Assembly: GCF_009769755.1 (NCBI RefSeq)
Contig: NZ_SDWJ01000002.1
Coordinates: 186,001-250,000 of the forward strand
Source: Sphingorhabdus profundilacus
Lineage (GTDB): Bacteria > Pseudomonadota > Alphaproteobacteria > Sphingomonadales > Sphingomonadaceae
DNA length: 64,000 nucleotides
Direction of reading: 5' to 3'
Below, one piece after another: positions 8,509-15,661 of this stretch. Under the pieces are notes generated by a model. That model saw only the letters and a program-made list of their open reading frames with translations, had not been told where the DNA came from and searched no databases. Made by a program: the position numbers and the translations under genes. Each line of letters opens with the position of its first letter. The stretch's first letter is position 1.

Positions 8509-8907
8509 TTAAGTTGCCAATAGTCTTAACCGATGTTCCACAAGCCCTGCCCACGGCCCCGCTGCATCGCGCACGACCATGGACCGTAAAAAGGTGATAT
8601 TGGCCAAATGCCAGCCGGGCATCTGTCGCGGCAAGGCGGCAATGGCGTCCTCGAGATGCGCCATCAAATCCGCCATCTGCTCGGCATTTTCGCCTTCATC
8701 CCAAAGTATGAGCGGCAGACGAATCTCCCGCCCCGTAGCTGTTTTGGTGCTCCAGTCGCTGACCAGAGCGTCGCCAATTGCCACATAAGGAAACACCGCG
8801 CGCGGTGGAGGCCCGTCATACACGCCGCTCAATTCGGCAGCTAGGACAGGATGTGCCTCCAAAGCGGCAACGAAGGCTGCCTGAAGGGTGATGAGGGCGT
8901 CGGTCAT
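8509..8907 (-). CDS. GTA gp8-like tail terminator (DUF3168)
   Basis: A 132-residue DUF3168 protein. Signature segments are LQAAFVAALEAHPVLAAELSGVYDGPPP near the start (quoted here only in part as a pattern), FPYVAIGDALVSDWSTKTATG, and the closing GLVEHRLRLLA. DUF3168 proteins act at the tail-head joining end, ending tail tube growth. The position between gp7 and gp9 matches RcGTA gp8. Its ATG overlaps the stop of the preceding small gene by 4 bases. Confidence 0.85.
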   Translation of the reverse strand: MTDALITLQAAFVAALEAHPVLAAELSGVYDGPPPRAVFPYVAIGDALVSDWSTKTATGREIRLPLILWDEGENAEQMADLMAHLEDAIAALPRQMPGWHLANITFLRSMVVRDAAGPWAGLVEHRLRLLAT

Positions 8908-9098
8908 TTTCCAAAATTCCTGAGTTGGGGATCGGCGAGCATGCGGCGGCGCAAATTGCGCCCTGACAATACAACGCCATCATCAGCGGCGTGTATCTGG
9001 ACGCCGGGTAACGCCGCTGTTCCGGCCAATCGTTCAATCGTGCGCTTGACGATCCGGGCCGCGCGCTGGTCGGTGGCCTTGGCGAGTTTTTCAAACAT
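8904..9098 (-). CDS. Small conserved-looking GTA cluster protein between gp7 and gp8
   Basis: A 64-residue basic protein starting MFEKLAKATDQRAARI. The start at 9098 was chosen for its AAGGAT ribosome site; the frame opens further upstream. It is helical at first (RAARIVKRTIERLA), then has VQIHAADDGVVLSGRNLRRR. No family is recognised with confidence; position suggests a reduced HK97 gp10-like tail-joining protein, but that is only a guess. Overlap with gp8 (ATGA) argues that it is translated. Confidence 0.65.
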   Translation of the reverse strand: MFEKLAKATDQRAARIVKRTIERLAGTAALPGVQIHAADDGVVLSGRNLRRRMLADPQLRNFGK

Positions 9099-9147
9099 AT
9101 CATCATCCTTCCGCTCCGCATTGGTCAGCAAGCGGAGCATGAGAGAG

Positions 9148-9471
9148 CTATCGCTGCTCTTCACATGTAAGCAGCATCTGTGCCGGTTCTCGCGGGTCAC
9201 TGATGACGCTGCGGATTGCGAGATATCTGCCGCGCCACGTCAGCCGGGTATTCAACCCGACCCCTTCGCGTTTCCGCATCGTGACCTGCCAGCGGGGCAG
9301 GGCCGAAAGTGCATCGGCGCGAACCAGATCGCCTGACACCAACGGCATCAATGCGGCCCATGCGATGCCGTCATAGGCATATTTCCCACTCGGTCCGCCG
9401 CGCACATTGCGAATGTCGAGACGCGTTTCCAGAACCACCCGCTCACGCAGGGTGCCGGTAAATTCAGCCAT
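9148..9471 (-). CDS. GTA gp7-like head-tail adaptor
   Basis: A 107-residue head-tail joining protein (Phage_H_T_join type). The typical beta pattern is present: GTLRERVVLETR, then ALMPLVSGDLVRADALSALPRWQV as the middle strands, and RGRYLAIRSVISDPREP near the end. The start at 9471 follows a GAGGAAAAG ribosome site; a longer frame to 9561 overlaps gp6 and is less likely. Position after gp6 matches the GTA order. Confidence 0.83.
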   Translation of the reverse strand: MAEFTGTLRERVVLETRLDIRNVRGGPSGKYAYDGIAWAALMPLVSGDLVRADALSALPRWQVTMRKREGVGLNTRLTWRGRYLAIRSVISDPREPAQMLLTCEEQR

Positions 9472-9485
9472 AAGCTTTTCCTCTG

Positions 9486-10025
9486 TTATATCAGTCGCAG
9501 CCGCCGCCAAGGCAGCAGCAGGACCCGCGCGGCGGCAGGCGGTCCTGCATCGGTCGCACAATCACGATGGGCATAAAAATGGGCTGCGAGGCGCAGAACG
9601 CCCAGCCGCAATATTTCAGGCAAGCTGGACCAGTCCGGCGCCAATCCCGATTGGCAGGAAATTTCCACCCGCCCCGCTATTCCGGGGTTGATTATCCGGA
9701 TATAGGCGTCTCCGTGCGACCCGATCTTTGCTTCCCATGCGTCATTGGCAAGCAGAAAGCGGGCACCCTCTGCCGGAACGCCGGTGACAGCAGCAATGCT
9801 TTGGACAGGCACTGCCTCCAGGATTTGCCATCCCGAACAAGCGCTCAAAATTTCCGACGCATTGCGGCGGATCAGGATCGTGCGCGTGAATTGTTCGGCA
9901 TGGCCCAAGGCTGCCATCACCGCCGCCGCCAGCGAAGGATCATCCTCCGCAGGTTCGACACGCAAATAGGCTCGCGCCTCGTCCAGCATCGCGCTGTCGA
10001 GGCCGAGCGGATCGAGGCTCAGCAT
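9486..10025 (-). CDS. GTA gp6-like head-tail connector
   Basis: A 179-residue connector of the gp6/phiE125 gp8 type. Features are the helical start LDEARAYLRVEPAEDDPSL, AALGHAEQFTRTILIRR, then a beta region around WEAKIGSHGDAYIRI, and a C-terminal helix LRLGVLRLAAHFYAHRD. The protein would form the ring below the portal. It begins 51 bases downstream of the second fibre-like gene rather than right after the capsid gene, which is unusual (see the extra block at 10077-11680). Confidence 0.83.
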   Translation of the reverse strand: MLSLDPLGLDSAMLDEARAYLRVEPAEDDPSLAAAVMAALGHAEQFTRTILIRRNASEILSACSGWQILEAVPVQSIAAVTGVPAEGARFLLANDAWEAKIGSHGDAYIRIINPGIAGRVEISCQSGLAPDWSSLPEILRLGVLRLAAHFYAHRDCATDAGPPAAARVLLLPWRRLRLI

Positions 10026-10076
10026 TTTTCTATCCTTTTTAGTGGGTAAATTTCCGGCGTAAGGCGCGCGAAGAAA

Positions 10077-10685
10077 TTAGATTTTGCGCTGGCCCATTAT
10101 GGTCAGCCCTGCTTTTATCGTGATCGCGGACCCGGCAATTTCGGTTCGGAACAAAAGCTGGACCGGACCGCCTGTCGACCCTGTCGTAACCAGATAGCGT
10201 GCGGATACAGGGGTGTTGCTATTGGCCGTCCGCACCGCCGGGGTGGCGGCGTTGGTCGCGCTATCGGCAATTTGTTCGATCATGTTCGGCGTTGTCCCTG
10301 TGACTACAGAAACCATCTGCCCAATGACCGTGCCCGACGGAATATCAAGGGCAAGCGCCAAACCTGTCGAGATCGCCGCAGACTGATAGGCGCCGAAAAT
10401 TTCCACGAGATAGCTGGTTTCCGGTTCCGCCTCGAACGACATGCCGGTTACGGGTGCCAAGGTCACCAAATTGCTGACGACATCTGCACCCAATTTCTGC
10501 CAGCTCCACGGATCAATGGCTGTTTCGCCCTGTTTCGCAAGTGGCTGATGGCCGTTGGGCGCGGTTCCAACGGTCAGCCGGGCCTCGTCGGTCATCAGAT
10601 ACACTTCGCCCCGCCGCAAACCGTTGGCGAGCGCTGCTGCGTCAATCTGCGCTCGCGTTCCGCGTTTGTGCGTCAGGCTAACCAT
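10077..10685 (-). CDS. Phage fibre-like protein with MTD-N-like start
   Basis: A 202-residue protein. The N-terminus (KRGTRAQIDAAALANGLRRG, then EVYLMTDEARLTVGT) looks like the short domain at the start of phage receptor-binding proteins such as the major tropism determinant, where a repeated strand motif builds a trimer. The rest is beta-rich and ends MGQRKI without a recognised domain (PVQLLFRTEIAGSAITIKAG). It overlaps the next upstream gene by a base. Such proteins are not expected between capsid and connector in a GTA. A receptor or decoration role is inference. Confidence 0.65.
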   Translation of the reverse strand: MVSLTHKRGTRAQIDAAALANGLRRGEVYLMTDEARLTVGTAPNGHQPLAKQGETAIDPWSWQKLGADVVSNLVTLAPVTGMSFEAEPETSYLVEIFGAYQSAAISTGLALALDIPSGTVIGQMVSVVTGTTPNMIEQIADSATNAATPAVRTANSNTPVSARYLVTTGSTGGPVQLLFRTEIAGSAITIKAGLTIMGQRKI

Positions 10686-11137
10686 CAGAAAGTACCACAG
10701 TCGACATCGCCCACCGCCAAGGTCACAAAGGCATTGCCTGTGTCCTTGATACAGAGCATCGATGAATTGACACGAAGTACCCCATCGGTTCCATTTGTAC
10801 CAAATAAATAACCGGAAACACCCCCTGCTACGACGGCAACCTTTTCGTCGAGATCGGACGACGGGATGTTCAGCGCCGCCTTGAACGCATTGACGGTGAT
10901 TTTGCCTTCTTTCTGTCCGGTCGCCGACGCATCGTGCAATATGAGCATATCCGCCGCCCCGTCGACCGCGGCGATGGTGGTCAAATCATCAATGGGCGGG
11001 ACCACCGCAAGCCTGGTCGTTGCCCCTGTGGCAATGTGCAGCGTCCCCCGGTCTGTGGTAAAATGCGCTTCGCCGGGAAGCATGGATGCGGCGGGCAAAT
11101 TGGCTTTGAGGCCACGCTTGATCTGTATTCTGGGCAT
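10685..11137 (-). CDS. Second phage fibre-like protein with MTD-N-like start
   Basis: A 150-residue protein starting MPRIQIKRGLKANLP. The start region with ASMLPGEAHFTTDRGTLHIA is the same type of fibre N-terminal strand pattern as in the neighbouring 202-residue protein, so the two may be distant paralogues. The remainder contains LILHDASATGQKEGKITVNA and ends VGDVDCGTF. Start at 11137 was preferred because a GGACAG-containing leader precedes it. Its stop overlaps the next gene's start. Function unknown; decoration or receptor-binding is possible. Confidence 0.65.
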   Translation of the reverse strand: MPRIQIKRGLKANLPAASMLPGEAHFTTDRGTLHIATGATTRLAVVPPIDDLTTIAAVDGAADMLILHDASATGQKEGKITVNAFKAALNIPSSDLDEKVAVVAGGVSGYLFGTNGTDGVLRVNSSMLCIKDTGNAFVTLAVGDVDCGTF

Positions 11138-11159
11138 AGTCTGTCCTTTGAAGAAAATA

Positions 11160-11342
11160 TTATTGGAACGTCCCGCAATCAATGGTCTCGGGCAGTTGCC
11201 CAGGTGGGCCGGGCGGGCCGATCACTGTCGGGATCGCCGCTGGAGCATGAGCGGCCGCCACCGCAGCGACGCGATCATCGGGCCCGCGCCAGCGCAAAAC
11301 CAGCGGCGGGTCGGGCTGACGCCATTGCAACAGCAGCGTCAT
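11160..11342 (-). CDS. Small proline-rich GTA cluster protein
   Basis: A 60-residue protein starting MTLLLQWRQPDPPLVLRW, with a collagen-like GPPGPPG stretch near residues 43-49. It overlaps the preceding gene by four bases (ATGA), which supports translation. Gly-Pro-Pro segments are frequent linkers in phage fibre genes. No family recognised; a structural accessory to the two fibre-like proteins downstream is possible. Confidence 0.55.
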   Translation of the reverse strand: MTLLLQWRQPDPPLVLRWRGPDDRVAAVAAAHAPAAIPTVIGPPGPPGQLPETIDCGTFQ

Positions 11343-11680
11343 GCCGACACGCTTTCGCGGATGGTGAGCGCGATGCTTTCGGTAATGACCACGCCACCTG
11401 CGACCTGCAGCCGCGCATCGGCGAGATAGGACCCCGCCGCCAACCCCGCCGAAGCCGCAGCATCAATGGTCAACGTCCAGCCCGCCGGAATTGCGCCTTG
11501 CGCCGCCCGGGACGATACCGAAAAAGCGGCCGCCACCGGGGTCGTGGCGTCGACGCCCGAACGCCCGGGCGGGACGGCCTTCATATGCGCCGTCATGGCT
11601 GTCACGGCCGCCGGATCACCGGCCACCGCATCGAGGGCGAGCATGATCGTCTCGCCCCGCTGGAAGATATAGGATGTCAT
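11339..11680 (-). CDS. Unknown beta-rich protein in the extra block of the GTA cluster
   Basis: A 113-residue protein starting MTSYIFQRGETIMLALDAV. The pattern of an opening RGET strand, a middle segment (SSRAAQGAIPAGWTLTIDAAA) and a closing GLAAGSYLADARLQVAGG resembles small Ig-like or baseplate-upper-protein domains of phages that describe 'given motion and range' proteins. This is a structural impression, not a family assignment. It starts 52 bases after the capsid gene and overlaps the next small gene. Confidence 0.6.
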   Translation of the reverse strand: MTSYIFQRGETIMLALDAVAGDPAAVTAMTAHMKAVPPGRSGVDATTPVAAAFSVSSRAAQGAIPAGWTLTIDAAASAGLAAGSYLADARLQVAGGVVITESIALTIRESVSA

Positions 11681-11731
11681 AATGCATCTCCGCATCCTCC
11701 CCACCGCCCAGCGATGGGGAGGATATCGCGC

Positions 11732-12799
11732 CTAGTTCGCTGCAAATTTCATCAGCTTGATCGCTTCGGAATTGGTCACCGCCCCGCCCAGCCTTTTGGT
11801 CGCATAGAAATGGACATAGGGCTTGTTAGAATAGGGGTCGCGCAAGATGCTGGTCTCAGTCCGCTCCGCAATCAGATAGCCCGCACGGAAATTGCCGAAG
11901 GCGATCGACAGGCTTCCCGCCGCGATATCGGGCATATCCTCCGCCTCGACCACCGGATAGCCAAGCAGCATATCGGGTTGCCCTGCCGACAGGCCGGGTT
12001 GCCAGATAAAGGCCCCTTCGCTGGTCTTGAACTTGCGGATCGTCGCCAGCGTCGATGCATTCATCACCCAGCTTGCCCCCTGACGATAGGGCGCGCGCAA
12101 GGCGTGGACCAGTTCGATCAGCCGGTCTTGCGGATTGGCCGACGCAAAACCGCCCGCCGCCCCCGCCGCCACATATTGCAGCGTCCCGAACGCCCGGGTC
12201 GCATCGCCCGTGCTGGCAACGGCACTTCGGAGAAATCCTTTGGGTTTGTTGATGCCATCGCCATTGACGAAGGCAGCCCCTTCGGCCTTGGCAAATTCGG
12301 TGGCGATTTCTCCGGCAAGCCAGCTTTCCACATCAAAAGCCGCATCGTCGAGCATCGCCTGCGTCGCCGCCGGATTGGCATACAGCTCGCCAAAGCTGGG
12401 GACGATTTCGTGGAAGGTTGGCGTCGCGGTCTCGGGGCGCGTCGCCGTTTCCGAAGCCCAGCCGGAGGTAACGCCATTTTGCGTCACCAGCTTGCGATAG
12501 CCCGCCGACCCCACACGCACCACATTGGCGATGCTGCGGATGGGGGAGATATCGCGCAAGGTCGCGTCAATCGCGGCATCAATTTCCTGCGGAACGGCAT
12601 AGCCGCCATCGGCTGCGACCGTGCCGGTAACGCTTTTCAGCTCCACTTCGGACCCACGGCGCAGATAGCCGTTCACAAAGGCGGTTTTCCCCGCGTCCTG
12701 TGCCTGCGCCCCCGACAGCGCTGGCCGTGTGATGGCGCTTTCCACGCACGCGTCTTCAAACACCGCATCGAGCGATGCGGCTTTGGTTTCATAATCCAT
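11732..12799 (-). CDS. GTA gp5-like major capsid protein (HK97 fold)
   Basis: A 355-residue major capsid protein of the HK97 family. The start MDYETKAASLDAVFEDAC leads a helical delta-like region (to about residue 30-60, with the likely protease cut near SGAQAQDAGKTAFVNGYLR). Family landmarks follow: GGYAVPQEIDAAI, ISPIRSIANVVRVGS, the E-loop region, GDGINKPKGFLR and DMPDIAAGSLSIAFGNF. The ribosome site AAGGAG lies within the end of the protease gene, one base upstream of which the stop sits. A longer frame reaches 12871 but lacks a ribosome site. Confidence 0.9.
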   Translation of the reverse strand: MDYETKAASLDAVFEDACVESAITRPALSGAQAQDAGKTAFVNGYLRRGSEVELKSVTGTVAADGGYAVPQEIDAAIDATLRDISPIRSIANVVRVGSAGYRKLVTQNGVTSGWASETATRPETATPTFHEIVPSFGELYANPAATQAMLDDAAFDVESWLAGEIATEFAKAEGAAFVNGDGINKPKGFLRSAVASTGDATRAFGTLQYVAAGAAGGFASANPQDRLIELVHALRAPYRQGASWVMNASTLATIRKFKTSEGAFIWQPGLSAGQPDMLLGYPVVEAEDMPDIAAGSLSIAFGNFRAGYLIAERTETSILRDPYSNKPYVHFYATKRLGGAVTNSEAIKLMKFAAN

Positions 12800-12800
12800 G

Positions 12801-13181
12801 TCATTCTCCTTGGTTGTGAAATTCCTCCACCGCCAGTACCCGCGCGAGCGGTTGCATGGGGTGGGTAACAATGCTGACCTCGATCAGGTCGAGGTCGGTC
12901 AATTCGCGATAGGCCCCGCGCTGCATTGCGCGGACGCGATAGCCAAAGGACAGACCCGACCCGGCGCGCACGGGCACAGCCTCATCATCAAGCCGTGCAA
13001 TCACGCGCAGGCCGCGATCATCTTCGGACAGGCTTTCGACAAAACCGATGCGGCGGGCGCAGTCATGTTGCCACAATAAAGGCAATCCCGCCTTTGCCGC
13101 CTGACCGAACGCCCCCTTTCGCACCACATCGCCGCCCCGGTCGGGCGCGTCGAAAATGGCGGCATAGCCCGCAATTCTCAT
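12801..13181 (-). CDS. GTA gp4-like prohead protease (HK97 type)
   Basis: A 126-residue prohead protease. Expected catalytic residues are visible: His in LLWQHD (residue about 36), Ser in GSGLSFGYRV (about 76), and a second His in VTHPMQP (about 108). The start MRIAGYAAIFDAPDRGGDVV is the canonical family beginning. The gene is shorter than typical (about 180), with a minimal core. Its start overlaps the small membrane protein's end (13178-13181), and its end is nearly contiguous with the capsid start. Confidence 0.88.
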   Translation of the reverse strand: MRIAGYAAIFDAPDRGGDVVRKGAFGQAAKAGLPLLWQHDCARRIGFVESLSEDDRGLRVIARLDDEAVPVRAGSGLSFGYRVRAMQRGAYRELTDLDLIEVSIVTHPMQPLARVLAVEEFHNQGE

Positions 13182-13435
13182 CGCAGCACCAGCCCCGGCA
13201 GGCCAAGTTTGACCGCCAGCCCGATCAGCAACAGCGCCAGCGCCATGCGAACCACCCAGCCGATGGCGGCCTTGCCTGCCGACCGCTTGGCATCGCGCCA
13301 CGCCGACAGCAATTCGCGCAGCTCGCCCATGTCCTTTGCCGCATGGCTGTCATCCAGCCCCAATTGCGCCAGCGCACGACGCGCACCACTTTCGGAGGCC
13401 TGCTCCAGCAGGCCTTGCAGATTGTCTTGTGTCAT
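13178..13435 (-). CDS. Small membrane protein between portal and protease (DUF6127-like)
   Basis: An 85-residue protein starting MTQDNLQGLLEQASESGARR. The first 60 residues are charged and helical, and the C-terminus has one membrane helix (VVRMALALLLIGLAVKLGLPG). Sphingomonad GTA clusters carry a protein of this type (DUF6127 in my recollection) at the place of RcGTA g3.5. Function is unknown. It could anchor capsid assembly at the membrane, but no evidence shows this. Overlaps the protease gene start. Confidence 0.7.
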   Translation of the reverse strand: MTQDNLQGLLEQASESGARRALAQLGLDDSHAAKDMGELRELLSAWRDAKRSAGKAAIGWVVRMALALLLIGLAVKLGLPGLVLR

Positions 13436-13483
13436 GTGAGATTCCTCTATGTAATTCGCCGAAATATAGGCTAAGATCATAAT

Positions 13484-13627
13484 ATGGGACGGTGGATCTT
13501 TATAACCTTGTGCATCCTGCTTCTGGTGGCGGGCGGCTATTGGTATCTAAAACGCGAAGGCATCCAAAGCTGCAACGCGATCGGCGGCGAATGGGATTAT
13601 GCCCGCTGGAAATGCAATTCGGGTTAG
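13484..13627 (+). CDS. Small single-pass membrane protein, antisense within the GTA cluster
   Basis: A 47-residue protein (ATG 13484, TAG 13625-13627) on the opposite strand. It starts with MGRWIFITLCILLLVAGGYW, a membrane helix or signal anchor, followed by a short periplasmic tail with two cysteines (IQSCNAIGG and WKCNSG). Its last four bases overlap the end of the portal gene, which converges on it. It diverges from the small membrane protein gene at 13435. The upstream 48 bases would have to hold promoters for both directions. No family recognised; codon use looks native. Confidence 0.6.
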   Translation: MGRWIFITLCILLLVAGGYWYLKREGIQSCNAIGGEWDYARWKCNSG

Positions 13628-14757
13628 GTCATACCCACCGCCGCGCGTTTTTCTTCTGTGGTCAGGAAGTCGGCATTTCCGACCTGAATCCATAGCCGTT
13701 CACGGTCTTCGGATAGGGCGGGGATGGCGTTTGTTTCGATATCCAGATGCAGGCCGTCAAACCATGGGTGCAAACCCTGCTGCAATCCGTTGAGCAGCTT
13801 GTATCCCAGCGGCGCGATTCCCTGGCTCCACAGGGCGCGGTTCGCCTCCCGGTAATTGGCATAGGTTGCATCGCCCGGCAGCCCGAGCAGCACCGGCGGC
13901 ACCCCGAAAGCGAGCGCGATTTCGCGGGCGGCGGCCTCTTTCAACCCTGCAAAGTCCATTTCCGCAGGGGTCAGTGCCATCGTCTGCCACCGCAACCCGC
14001 CTTCGAGCAGCATGGGCCGCCCGGCATTGCCTGCCCCTTGAAAACTGGCCTCCAATTCGGCTTTCAATCGCTGATATTGATCGGCGGACAGGGTGCCCGA
14101 ACCACTCTCGCCCGACACCGCATCATAAACCAGCGCCCCTGATGGCCGCGCCGCATTGTCAAGCAACGCCTTGTTCCACCGCGTCGCTGAATTGTGGATC
14201 GCCATTGCGCCCGCCGCTGCTTCCAGACAGCCCAGACCATAATGGTCGTTCAGCGGGTGCATCGACCGGATGTGGATGACCGCATCACTGGGCAAGCGGG
14301 TCGTCACTTCGCCTGCGCGATAGACAAAGGCGACCGGCCAGCCGCGCATATCGGCCTCGATCGTCACCCGTTCGGGCCGCAGCGCGAACAGTTCGGCGGG
14401 GCGGCCATCGGGGCCGGGCAATATCTCGATATAGGCATTGCCGTGCAGCATCAGATGCGTCGCCGCCGCGGCTATTAACGACTGCCCCGCTGACACCCGA
14501 TTGACCAGATCAAGCGCCACCGCGTCATTCGAAGTCAATGGCGCCGCCGCCAGCCCGTCCACCACCAAGCCCAGCGCACGTTGCGCGATGGCATTGCCAA
14601 GATACAGCTCACGCAATTGCGCCTCATAATTGCGGGGCCAATCGCCAAGCATTGCCTGCCCATAGGTCCGCACACCCGATAGACGGTCCTGCCGGACATG
14701 CGTTTTGGCCGGACGCGCAAAGCCGCGTCCGGTTGATTTCCAACCGAAGATATTCAT
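13624..14757 (-). CDS. GTA gp3-like portal protein (HK97 family)
   Basis: A 377-residue portal protein. Family features are AQLRELYLGNAIAQRALGLV, a LMLHGNAYIEILPGPDGRP strand region, DHYGLGCLEAAAGAMAIHN, and the central wing GGLRWQTMALTPAEMDFAGL followed by EIALAFGVPPVLLGLPGDATY (shown in parts). It would form the dodecameric DNA channel at the capsid vertex. It is the first gene of the cluster: no terminase precedes it. An AAGGA ribosome site and a consensus-like promoter lie upstream. Confidence 0.9.
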   Translation of the reverse strand: MNIFGWKSTGRGFARPAKTHVRQDRLSGVRTYGQAMLGDWPRNYEAQLRELYLGNAIAQRALGLVVDGLAAAPLTSNDAVALDLVNRVSAGQSLIAAAATHLMLHGNAYIEILPGPDGRPAELFALRPERVTIEADMRGWPVAFVYRAGEVTTRLPSDAVIHIRSMHPLNDHYGLGCLEAAAGAMAIHNSATRWNKALLDNAARPSGALVYDAVSGESGSGTLSADQYQRLKAELEASFQGAGNAGRPMLLEGGLRWQTMALTPAEMDFAGLKEAAAREIALAFGVPPVLLGLPGDATYANYREANRALWSQGIAPLGYKLLNGLQQGLHPWFDGLHLDIETNAIPALSEDRERLWIQVGNADFLTTEEKRAAVGMT

Positions 14758-14814
14758 GTGTAATCCTTGTGTGACATCCGCCTGTTTGCGAATCGCAATT
14801 TTCGACGATGCCTA

Positions 14815-14843
14815 TTTGTACCCAAACAGCGTTACGCTGTCAA
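14815..14843 (-). promoter_or_regulatory. Promoter with overlapping palindromic operator before the portal gene
   Basis: On the minus strand, TTGACA (14843-14838) and TACAAA (14820-14815) are separated by 17 bases. The spacer contains the palindrome ACAGCG-taa-CGCTGT (14840-14826), which overlaps the last three bases of the -35 box. This is the geometry of a repressor or competing-regulator site. Predicted start of transcription is about 14807, leaving a leader of about 50 bases before the portal ATG at 14757. The regulator is not identifiable from the window. Confidence 0.55.
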
Positions 14844-14901
14844 TTTATTTTTACCGATATGGTTATTTAATTGCAGGCATGCTTGGGATAGTCCTTAATA
14901 A

Positions 14902-14979
14902 CCGTCACCCTGAACTTGTTTCAGGGTCTTAGTTTCAACGTCACAGTATTAAGACCCTGAAACAAGTTCAGGGTGACGG
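14902..14979. repeat. Paired palindromic repeat, type A plus inverted type A
   Basis: Two 30-base arms, 14902-14931 and 14950-14979, are exact inverted copies with an 18-base loop. Each arm carries ACCCTGAACTTGTTTCAGGG. The element lies just upstream of the GTA promoter where a terminase gene would be expected. Same family as the copies at 32200, 32842, 45391, 49271 and others. Confidence 0.9.
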
Positions 14980-15053
14980 ACATAGAGAAGAAACTAAAAT
15001 AAAACGGCATCAAACGGTTGATTGGTGCAAAAGCCAGCGGCTAAAATCCATCC

Positions 15054-15242
15054 TCAAACCGCCACCGGCCCGTCCACCATCAACTGCGCCGCAATTTCGT
15101 CCATACTGCCTGCGACCAGCAACGGTTGCCCGCCGACAATACCAATCTGCGTCTGCCCATTTTCCGCCGCACGCAACCATGCAACGTTCGACGCCACCAC
15201 CAGATAATTCCCGCCGCGTGAATGAAGTGCGATAAATTTCAT
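15054..15242 (-). CDS. Small conserved-looking protein, FlbD-like pattern
   Basis: A 62-residue protein starting MKFIALHSRGGNYLVVASNV, with WLRAAENGQTQIGIVGGQPL and SMDEIAAQL following. The strand-strand-helix order is similar to the small FlbD-type domain and to short proteins seen in many sphingomonads. This is a pattern impression rather than a firm assignment. It is a free-standing gene with about 40 bases to the next open frame. No operon partner. Confidence 0.65.
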   Translation of the reverse strand: MKFIALHSRGGNYLVVASNVAWLRAAENGQTQIGIVGGQPLLVAGSMDEIAAQLMVDGPVAV

Positions 15243-15294
15243 AACCCTGACTCCTGACGCCCAGCAGCGTTAGGGGGCAGGTGTGATGTTTGGA

Positions 15295-15366
15295 TTAACG
15301 GGTGCCGGACATTTGTCGCAATCGGTCAAGTTCGGCGCGATATTCGTTAATTAGCTGACGGCTCAC
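15295..15366 (-). pseudogene. Possible 23-residue remnant of a type ISP-like restriction/helicase N-terminus
   Basis: A GTG-started short frame encodes SRQLINEYRAELDRLRQMSG followed by TR and a stop. The pattern INEYxAELDRLRxxSG is the opening of large type ISP restriction-helicase proteins of the COG4889 type, which then continue with ESVVREAF. Here the frame stops at once, so if homology is real it is a decayed remnant. A purine-rich GGGAAAAA site precedes the GTG. The similarity is short and recalled from memory. Confidence 0.25.
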
Positions 15367-15661
15367 GCTTTTTCCCTTCACCCGCCGTTCTGCCCTCCCC
15401 GCCCTGACAAGGCAAGGGTGCATTGGGACCGGATGGGATGAAACGGGTGGGGCGGCCCCTCTCCAACTGCGCCTAGGCCTTGCGGCCAAGGCTTCGTATC
15501 CTCTCCCCTGAAGGGGCGAGGGCGCTTGCTCCTCCCTATCGACTTGCGATGGGGAGGTGGCAGTTGCTTCAGCAACTGACGGAGGGGCCTTCGACGTTGC
15601 TGCCCCTCCACCACGCCTTTGGCGCGGTCCCCCTCCCGCATGCGGGAGGGGGACTTTGGTC
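15367..15661. other. Intergenic region with GC-rich inverted repeats
   Basis: About 295 bases without a supported gene. It holds several short palindromes, including GTTGCTTCAGCAAC (15563-15576) and the 24-base palindrome CCCCCTCCCGCATGCGGGAG-type at 15628-15652. The latter matches a second repeat class also found at 49535-49645. It could act as a terminator for the GST gene to its right on the minus strand, though it lacks a T run. Confidence 0.7.

Noticed and set aside
10934-12868. A 644-codon plus-strand open frame
   Set aside because: It lies antisense to the capsid and nearby GTA genes, has abnormal amino-acid composition (very Arg- and His-rich) and no ribosome site; it results from the high GC content.
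480-14757. Temperate prophage
   Set aside because: No integrase, repressor, lysis or replication genes are present in the cluster, and the order is that of gene transfer agents. A defective prophage is less likely given the intact genes.
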